A stretch of DNA of 10,982 bases, taken from assembly GCA_050180015.1 (NCBI GenBank), contig JBFXEO010000090.1, forward strand, positions 1 through 10,982, given 5' to 3'. The position numbers and the translations under genes are program-made. The stretch comes from JBFXEO01 sp050180015. Its GTDB lineage: Bacteria; Bacteroidota; Bacteroidia; Bacteroidales; Tenuifilaceae. This document shows, piece by piece, positions 5,684-10,982 of this stretch (position 1 is the first letter of the stretch; every line of letters begins with the position of its first letter). The notes below the pieces were generated by a model that saw only the letters and a program-made list of their open reading frames with translations, had not been told where the DNA came from and did no database searches.

Positions 5684-7924
5684 ATGCAAGGAGCTGTAGC
5701 AACTAACAGTATTTTGGAAATTTTACTGGTAAAATACCTGGTAACCCTGATGTTGCTACTTTTCTTTATTTCAAGTTTACTTCAAAGGGGTTCTGCTCAG
5801 AATAGTGATTCGCTGTACATGGAGCAGCTCCTCTCGTTGTCGCTTGATCAGCTGCTGGAGTTGGAGGTTACCACCCCGGCGAGGGTTGAACAGAAAGTTT
5901 GGGCAGCTTCGTCAAAGGTGCTGGTTGTAACAAAAGCAATGATTATAAACCGGGGTTATACCGATTTAACGGATGTTTTAAGGGATATTCCATACTTTCA
6001 AATTCAGTCGGAGTACGGGCACTGGATGAAGGGGGCCATTGTTAACCTTAGAGGGCATAGGAGCGGCGACTCGGGTAATAATAAGTTTTTGATTTTGGTT
6101 GATGGCGTGCGGCTGAGCGACGATGCCGAGGAGGGAATATACATGGGGTTAAACAGCATTCCGCTTAACGGAATAAAACAGGTTGAAATAGTTTATGGCC
6201 CCAACTCAACCCTTTACGGCCGCGATGCTTACGCCGGGATGATAAACCTTGTTACTTCCGATGTTAACGAAAGTTATGCCGGATATAGCTACGGCGATTT
6301 TGATACCCAAAAGATCAACGGAGGTATAGCTCATTCGTTGAGTGGAAAAGCACAGGTATCATTCCACTATTCGTCCTATAAAAGCGATGAGCAGGATCCA
6401 ACCCGTAAGTCCGATACCTATAAAAATCGCCATGTATTTCCGAGACATCCATATACCCAGGAATTTTTTCGGGGCACGCATAATTCATCGTTCGACATGG
6501 GACTCAAGTACGGGGGGCTTATGCTGAAGTTTATTCAAACTGATATTGAGGCCAGCGAAACCTACGGCTGTAACCCCGATTTTTACGTATCGGAATATTC
6601 AACCGTTACGGCCTTGCAGAATAGAATTCTATCGACCCGGTACACCTCAAAAATAGGCCAGAAGGCAGACCTCGTTTTATCCTATACCTTTAAAAATCAC
6701 GAGTTAGATCCCAGAACGGCTAACCTTTATACGGCCGATCTGGGGCTTACGGGATCAATAAATCCTGCAGATTCAACCATTACGGTGGACTCGCTGTATG
6801 CTTACGGAGGCAGAAAGTATTACTACTTTAGAACCAGAACGCATAGCGCCGATGCCAAGTTAATTTATCAACCCTTTTCAAAAATTAAAATCACATCGGG
6901 AGTTGAAGCCAATTTCATAAATGGGATACCCATAGTTAGCGAGGGTAAAGGTGGAAAGCCTATAACAACCGAAAAGCAGCGCGACAGGTGGGATCATAGC
7001 TTTACCACCACAGGGGTTTATGCCGATGTTGCATGGCAAATAAAACCTAGCCTTATTGCAACTTTTGGGGGTAGGTACGACATGTCCAGCGATTATGGAA
7101 ATTCTTATATGCCCCGTGTTTCCCTAATTACCCGAACCAGTAATATGCTCTATAAGTTGACGTTTGCCCAGGGGTACCTGGCACCCAGCGTTACACAACG
7201 GTACTTTGAGAGTATAACCAACTTTTCGTGGATTAAACCTAATCCGAACATAAATCCTGAACGGAATACTTCGGTTGAGCTTGATGGAACTTACCTGAAT
7301 GAGAATGTTCAGTTTTCAACCAATATATTTTACAATCGGGTTATGGATGGCATAGTTGAGTCAACCCAGACAGGCGATTCTGCCTACGTTACGGTTGGCG
7401 ACAGCTCCTACCACGTGCCCATTATTCAAAGTATGAACCTGAGCCGTGGGCATAAGTATGGGTTTAGTATGGAATCTACCGCCCAGGTATTTCCCAATTT
7501 TGAGGTGTCGGCTAATTACAGCATGATATGTGGTTACGATAAAGTTGCCGGCGAGCGGGTAAATCTGAGAGATAACCTTTCATCCACACACACGGTAAAC
7601 CTTGGTGTTAGATATCAATACAGGAAAGTATCGTTATACTCCGGTTTGCAATGGTATAGTAAGCGGAGAATAAAATCGCCACACGTTAATACGCTGTATT
7701 CCAACTTTGTCGATTCTGAGGGTTACATCAATTTCGATCCGGTTTTTCTGGTGAACGTACACCTGCTGGTAAGCAATGTATGGCAGGGACTTTCGGGCTT
7801 TGTGCATGTTGAAAATTTGTTGAACAAGGAATACTACGGGCAGACAATTAATGCCAACTGGGGTAGCCCTAAAATACTACAGGATTTGCGCAGAATCGAT
7901 GTGGGTGTGGAGTTGAGGTTTTAG
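5684..7924 (+). CDS. TonB-dependent outer-membrane receptor
   Basis: A 746-residue outer-membrane beta-barrel receptor that takes up a ligand using energy from TonB-ExbBD. The signal peptide is long (hydrophobic 14-33, probable cleavage after GSA38). A short acidic segment SLDQLLELEVTTPARVEQK (53-71) precedes the plug. This LSLxELLxLEVTT pattern is typical of many Bacteroidota receptors of the colicin I/vitamin B12 receptor type. The plug domain, about 74-190, shows VVTKAMIINRGYTDLTDVLRDIP in outline, then VNLRG, FLILVDGVR and the end motif VEIVYGPNSTLYGRDAYAGMINLVT in outline. The rest is barrel, with the typical ending FVHVENLLNKEYY and a C-terminal aromatic (VELRF). Length is well short of SusC proteins, no SusD partner lies next to it, and there is no N-terminal carboxypeptidase-like domain, so glycan import is unlikely. 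The ligand is unknown. The ATG at 5684 is used because no better start precedes the signal peptide; an in-frame ATG at residue 23 would leave too short a signal. Confidence 0.95.
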   Translation: MQGAVATNSILEILLVKYLVTLMLLLFFISSLLQRGSAQNSDSLYMEQLLSLSLDQLLELEVTTPARVEQKVWAASSKVLVVTKAMIINRGYTDLTDVLRDIPYFQIQSEYGHWMKGAIVNLRGHRSGDSGNNKFLILVDGVRLSDDAEEGIYMGLNSIPLNGIKQVEIVYGPNSTLYGRDAYAGMINLVTSDVNESYAGYSYGDFDTQKINGGIAHSLSGKAQVSFHYSSYKSDEQDPTRKSDTYKNRHVFPRHPYTQEFFRGTHNSSFDMGLKYGGLMLKFIQTDIEASETYGCNPDFYVSEYSTVTALQNRILSTRYTSKIGQKADLVLSYTFKNHELDPRTANLYTADLGLTGSINPADSTITVDSLYAYGGRKYYYFRTRTHSADAKLIYQPFSKIKITSGVEANFINGIPIVSEGKGGKPITTEKQRDRWDHSFTTTGVYADVAWQIKPSLIATFGGRYDMSSDYGNSYMPRVSLITRTSNMLYKLTFAQGYLAPSVTQRYFESITNFSWIKPNPNINPERNTSVELDGTYLNENVQFSTNIFYNRVMDGIVESTQTGDSAYVTVGDSSYHVPIIQSMNLSRGHKYGFSMESTAQVFPNFEVSANYSMICGYDKVAGERVNLRDNLSSTHTVNLGVRYQYRKVSLYSGLQWYSKRRIKSPHVNTLYSNFVDSEGYINFDPVFLVNVHLLVSNVWQGLSGFVHVENLLNKEYYGQTINANWGSPKILQDLRRIDVGVELRF

Positions 7925-7964
7925 CTGGATTGGGAAACGTAAAATCTTTCACTTCCTGGCGGTT

Positions 7965-8010
7965 CCCCTTTGGCAGGCTCGGGGTATCACCCTCGTTAAG
8001 CTCAGGGAGC
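7965..8010. repeat. Degenerate two-unit GCTC-GGG intergenic repeat between convergent genes
   Basis: Two similar units follow each other: CCCCTTTGGCAGGCTCGGGG (7965-7984) and CCCTCGTTAAGCTCAGGG (7990-8007). Both have C-rich and G-rich ends that can pair around a core ending in GCTC. They resemble worn copies of the dispersed CCTTCGACAAGCTCAGGG-type intergenic repeat common in many bacterial genomes. They lie between the convergent receptor and DUF4870 genes, where a hairpin could help end transcription, although no uridine tract follows. Confidence 0.4.
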
Positions 8011-8040
8011 AACACTGGATGTCATCTTACATCGAAATTC

Positions 8041-8397
8041 TTACTGAATAATCTTAATGCTCAGCGGATAATCGAATCTTTCCCCATTCGACGATCTTAC
8101 GCTGGCAATTATGGTAACCACCAGCGCAAAAATTCCAATCACGGCGAGTAGGAATAGTCCGATAAGAATCAGTGCCAGTATTCCCGAAATCATCATATAA
8201 ATTGTTGCTGAAATTTGGAAGTTTAACGCTGCCTTTCCCTGCCTGTCAACTTCGGGGTACTGTTCTTTTTTAATTAACCAAACAACAAGGGGGCCAATTA
8301 TGTGGCCAAAAGGAATAAGTATGCCCGCCAGTGCAGCCAAATGGCATAACATTGAGTAAGTGCGTTCTTCCTCGCAGCTGTAGCTAATCATCTCCAT
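8041..8397 (-). CDS. DUF4870 domain-containing small membrane protein
   Basis: A 118-residue inner-membrane protein of the DUF4870 family, whose function is unknown. Family hallmarks are present: an N-terminal EEERTYSMLCHLAAL (residues 9-23), then GILIPFGHIIGPLVVWLIKKE, VDRQGKAALNFQIS (50-63), two hydrophobic segments at about 64-98, and a C-terminal YPLSIKII. About three membrane segments are expected. Length is usual for the family. The start at 8397 is kept; the in-frame ATG at 8391 would drop two residues. It follows ettA on the same strand after 90 bases, a gap that carries an inverted repeat, so co-transcription is uncertain. I see no exact TAnnTTTG element in that gap. Confidence 0.9.
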   Translation of the reverse strand: MEMISYSCEEERTYSMLCHLAALAGILIPFGHIIGPLVVWLIKKEQYPEVDRQGKAALNFQISATIYMMISGILALILIGLFLLAVIGIFALVVTIIASVRSSNGERFDYPLSIKIIQ

Positions 8398-8432
8398 TTT
8401 ATTCAGGTTTTTATTTGATTAATAAACTGATG

Positions 8433-8456
8433 TATAAAAGACCCGGGCCCTTTATA
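8433..8456. terminator. AT-armed inverted repeat with CCCGGG centre after ettA, possible weak terminator
   Basis: TATAAAAG (8433-8440) and CTTTATA (8450-8456) form complementary arms with one bulge around the GC-rich centre ACCCGGGCC. It lies about 30 bases past the ettA stop on the minus strand and before the DUF4870 gene. As RNA the stem is mostly A-U and no long uridine tract follows, so it could equally be a protein-binding site. Confidence 0.25.
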
Positions 8457-8487
8457 TTATGCTGCATTAATCCCCCGTTTTTATTTT

Positions 8488-10161
8488 TTACTCCATTAGT
8501 TTTCTATACTTAATACGGTGAGGAGCATCGTCGCCCAGCCTTTTACGGCGATTCTCCTCGTATTCAGTATAGCTGCCCTCGAAAAAGTAAACCTGCGAGT
8601 TACCCTCAAATGCAAGTATGTGTGTGGCAATTCTGTCGAGGAACCAACGGTCGTGGGAAATAACCACTGCACATCCGGCAAACTCTTCAAGACCCTCTTC
8701 AAGAGCCCGGAGTGTGTTAACATCAATATCGTTGGTGGGTTCATCTAAAAGTATTACGTTGCCCTCCTCTTTCAGGGCGAGTGCCAGATGTAGCCTGTTC
8801 CTTTCACCGCCCGAGAGTATGTTGCATTTCTTTTCCTGATCGGCTCCTGAAAAGTTGAACCGGGCAACGTAGGCCCGGGCATTAATTTGCTTACCTCCAA
8901 GCATTATATTCTCTAATCCACCTGAAATTACCTCAAAGACTGTTTTCTCAGGATCAATGGCCTTGTGCTGCTGGTCAACGTAGGCTAACTTTACGGTATC
9001 ACCCACCTTAAAGGTTCCCCTGTCAGCGTTTTCCAATCCCATGATTAGCCGGAAGAGGGTTGTTTTCCCTGCACCATTAGGGCCTATAACACCAACAATC
9101 CCGTTGGGTGGTAGGTTGAAGTTTAGTTTGTCGAAAAGAAGTTTTTCCCCGAATGCCTTGGCAACTTCTTTTGCTTCAATAACAAGGTTTCCCAGCCGGG
9201 GGCCGTTAGGAATGAATATTTCCAGCTTTTCCTCCTTTTGCTTTACATCCTCGTTGAGTAGCTTGTCGTATGCGTTTAATCGGGCTTTCGATTTTGCATG
9301 GCGTGCTTTGGGTGACATTTTAACCCATTCTAGTTCATGCTCCAGCGTTTTACGGCGTTTGCTTTCCTGTTTCTCTTCCTGGGCTAGTCGGTTCGATTTT
9401 TGTTCCAGCCACGATGAGTAATTCCCTTTCCACGGAATTCCTTCTCCACGATCCAGCTCAAGAATCCATCCGGCGACGTTGTCGAGGAAGTAGCGGTCGT
9501 GGGTAATGGCAATAACCGTTCCCTTATACTGCTGCATGTGTTGTTCCAGCCATTGGATGGACTCGGTGTCGAGGTGGTTGGTGGGTTCGTCGAGTAAAAG
9601 GATATCGGGTTCCTGGAGTAATAGCCTGCAGAGGGCAACGCGGCGGCGCTCTCCACCCGATAGTATCGTAACCGGGGTTTCCGGGTCGGGGCATCGGAGC
9701 GCATCCATGGCACGCTCCAGCTTGGAGTCTATGTTCCAGGCATCCAGCTGGTCAATTTTTTCGGTGAGAATTCCCTGCCGCTCAATGAGTGCATTCATAT
9801 TAGCATCGCTCATGGGTTCGGCGAACTTGGCATTTAACTCATCGTACTCTGTGAGTAAATCAACAATTTCCCTAACACCTTCCTGAACTACCTGTTTAAC
9901 TGTTTTTGTATTGTCCAGGTAGGGTTCCTGCTCCAAGTATCCTACAGAGTAACCCGGAGAAAAGACTACTTCGCCCTCGAAAGACTTTTCTGTTCCGGCA
10001 ATAATCCTTAGCAATGTGGATTTTCCGGAGCCATTCAATCCAATTATGCCAATTTTGGCACCGTGAAAGAATGAAAGGTAAATGTTGTTTAGAACCTTTT
10101 TGTGCGGTGGAAAGGTTTTACTAACGCCCACCATGGAGAAAATAACTTTTTCGTCAGCCAT
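8488..10161 (-). CDS. ettA: Energy-dependent translational throttle protein EttA (ABC-F)
   Basis: A 557-residue cytoplasmic ABC-F ATPase, close to the 555 residues of E. coli EttA. By family it binds the ribosomal E site and gates entry of ribosomes into elongation according to ATP/ADP level. The first ATPase domain has Walker A GLNGSGKST (41-49), signature LSGGE (167-171) and Walker B LLLDEP with catalytic E192. The arm region at about 95-140, between Walker A and the signature, is typical of EttA. The P-site tRNA-interaction linker, about 245-320, is rich in Lys, Arg and Glu and includes WVKMSPKARHAKSKARL. The second domain has Walker A GPNGAGKTT (360-368), signature LSGGE (449-453) and Walker B ILLDEP with E474. 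Both catalytic glutamates sit four residues beyond the E. coli positions 188 and 470. The C-terminus (DDAPHRIKYRKL) is also typical. The start MADEKVIFSM is natural. No feature suggests an antibiotic-resistance ABC-F. Confidence 0.97.
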   Translation of the reverse strand: MADEKVIFSMVGVSKTFPPHKKVLNNIYLSFFHGAKIGIIGLNGSGKSTLLRIIAGTEKSFEGEVVFSPGYSVGYLEQEPYLDNTKTVKQVVQEGVREIVDLLTEYDELNAKFAEPMSDANMNALIERQGILTEKIDQLDAWNIDSKLERAMDALRCPDPETPVTILSGGERRRVALCRLLLQEPDILLLDEPTNHLDTESIQWLEQHMQQYKGTVIAITHDRYFLDNVAGWILELDRGEGIPWKGNYSSWLEQKSNRLAQEEKQESKRRKTLEHELEWVKMSPKARHAKSKARLNAYDKLLNEDVKQKEEKLEIFIPNGPRLGNLVIEAKEVAKAFGEKLLFDKLNFNLPPNGIVGVIGPNGAGKTTLFRLIMGLENADRGTFKVGDTVKLAYVDQQHKAIDPEKTVFEVISGGLENIMLGGKQINARAYVARFNFSGADQEKKCNILSGGERNRLHLALALKEEGNVILLDEPTNDIDVNTLRALEEGLEEFAGCAVVISHDRWFLDRIATHILAFEGNSQVYFFEGSYTEYEENRRKRLGDDAPHRIKYRKLME

Positions 10162-10201
10162 CTATGAATTATTAAAGGGGAACTTTTCAACTTTATAAAA
10201 T

Positions 10202-10226
10202 AACCGCCAGCGGATTGCCAGCGGTT
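10202..10226 (-). terminator. Intrinsic terminator after the unrecognised gene at the right edge
   Basis: On the minus strand, arms AACCGCTGGC and GCTGGCGGTT enclose a five-base loop AATCC, followed by ATTTTAT. All ten positions pair if two G-U wobbles are allowed. Read from the plus strand those two positions become C-A mismatches, so the structure fits minus-strand RNA only. It begins about 20 bases after the stop codon of the gene ending at 10246 and should insulate ettA from it. Confidence 0.75.
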
Positions 10227-10245
10227 TAATTCGATATTTAAGATT

Positions 10246-10982
10246 TTACTTGCTTATACTCTTGAAATCCTTGGCCAAAAATCCATCGCCTTCAGCTTTT
10301 GAAATGGTATGCTCATCGTAATAGTACATCATGTCGTCTCCGGCACCTATTATCATTTTCCAAACCCGCCATTGCAGCCTGCCGCCCTCCGGGCCAACTT
10401 TGTGGAGGTAGAGTACGTTGGGGTTTTTCTCGGCTATGGCTTTTTGAATATCTTCAGGGTTTACCACTTTAATGTTGTACTTGTAATTTTTGCGGATGTC
10501 GGTTAACGCCCGGGTACTCTTTTCAAGGCTGCTCTCGGTTACCCATAGTTCCTTGTTTTTTATCGCCTTGGAGTTTTTGTTGTAGAATTTGAACGCATTG
10601 TTTTTTATGAGTTTAGGATCGTTGTTGATGGTATTGATATAATTCTGCATGAAACGGATTATGCCTTCGAGCTTATAGGTATAGCTGTCTTCCGGTAATC
10701 CCTGGTAGCTGAGCGGAATTGAGCAAATATCGGGCATGTCGGTTATTTTTTTTACTGCGGCACCAAGCGATACGCTCAGAAAGTTATAGCTGGGGGTAGT
10801 TTTATCGCCATCAAACTTCATTTGAATGAATACCAGAAACGACTTACCTATATCACTGCGGACTTTGTCGAATTCTTTTGCCGAAATAAATTCGTAAGGG
10901 GTTATTTTCCACGATTTTTCAACAGCACCCCTAATCTCCATGTTGTAGCCCGATGTTGGATTATCTTCCAGAACCACATAGG
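10246..10982 (-). CDS. Unrecognised protein, N-terminus cut by window edge
   Basis: I do not recognise this protein. The frame is open to the right edge (a Tyr codon precedes the GTG at 10977), so the visible 245 residues are the C-terminal part of a longer protein and the GTG is unlikely to be the start. The visible part opens YVVLEDNPTSGYNMEIRGAV and is lysine-rich and hydrophilic, with no membrane segment, repeat or catalytic motif I can name. It resembles the style of exported Bacteroidales proteins of unknown function, where a signal peptide would precede the visible part; that is a guess. Notable patches are ELWVTESSLEKSTRALTDIRK, in outline, in the middle and MMYYYDEHTIS near the end. 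It is followed by a strong hairpin terminator, so it is the last gene of its transcript. ettA begins 84 bases later. Confidence 0.7.
   Translation of the reverse strand, partial: YVVLEDNPTSGYNMEIRGAVEKSWKITPYEFISAKEFDKVRSDIGKSFLVFIQMKFDGDKTTPSYNFLSVSLGAAVKKITDMPDICSIPLSYQGLPEDSYTYKLEGIIRFMQNYINTINNDPKLIKNNAFKFYNKNSKAIKNKELWVTESSLEKSTRALTDIRKNYKYNIKVVNPEDIQKAIAEKNPNVLYLHKVGPEGGRLQWRVWKMIIGAGDDMMYYYDEHTISKAEGDGFLAKDFKSISK

Noticed and set aside
5688..5693. AAGGAG resembling a Shine-Dalgarno sequence just inside the receptor gene
   Set aside because: No in-frame start codon lies at a suitable distance downstream, and Bacteroidota rarely use such sites.
7930..8151. Plus-strand frame of 73 codons after the receptor
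   Set aside because: Half lies in the degenerate repeat region and half is antisense to the DUF4870 gene; composition is not protein-like.
9041..9886. Two plus-strand frames of 126 codons each
   Set aside because: Both are antisense to ettA, which is certain, and their serine-rich translations are typical shadows.

Overview
The window looks like ordinary chromosome of a Bacteroidota bacterium, probably of the order Bacteroidales. The evidence is a type IX secretion (T9SS) C-terminal sorting domain on a peptidase, a TonB-dependent outer-membrane receptor, a PafA-type phosphatase homologue, an EttA close to the E. coli length, start codons without Shine-Dalgarno sequences, and several copies of the Bacteroidota -7 promoter element TAnnTTTG. 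I see no integrase, transposase, CRISPR array, tRNA or rRNA.

Layout. Left edge to 1602, minus strand: a TetR-family regulator followed by a lipoprotein periplasmic adaptor of an RND-type efflux pump, cut by the window edge; the pump itself should lie beyond the edge. The regulator's promoter region holds a TAnnTTTG element, a perfect 7-bp inverted repeat in the promoter spacer, and a second pair of related 16-mers, which are plausible operators. From about 1603 to 1917 there is no gene. Positions 1918-3564, minus: an exported PafA-like alkaline-phosphatase-superfamily protein in which most active-site residues are replaced. Positions 3621-5540, minus: a secreted M14 zinc carboxypeptidase with two regulatory-type beta domains and a T9SS sorting domain. 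Positions 5684-7924, plus: a TonB-dependent receptor, divergent from the peptidase. Positions 8041-8397, minus: a small DUF4870 membrane protein. Positions 8488-10161, minus: ettA. Positions 10246 to the right edge, minus: an unrecognised protein, probably exported, followed by a convincing hairpin terminator.

How the genes fit together. The TetR/adaptor pair is a standard self-regulated drug or solvent efflux locus. The phosphatase-like protein, the carboxypeptidase and the receptor are all envelope or secreted proteins. The peptidase and receptor share a 143-bp divergent intergenic region, so a link between extracellular peptide trimming and uptake is possible but unproven. EttA and the DUF4870 protein are housekeeping or unknown.

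The strongest unusual signal is the phosphatase homologue at 1918-3564. Its fold-defining landmarks are intact and line up with PafA at nearly constant offsets, but the nucleophile Thr, four of the six other zinc ligands and the three phosphate-contacting residues are all changed. It looks like a maintained secreted pseudoenzyme, or a protein that has taken on a new role, rather than a phosphatase.
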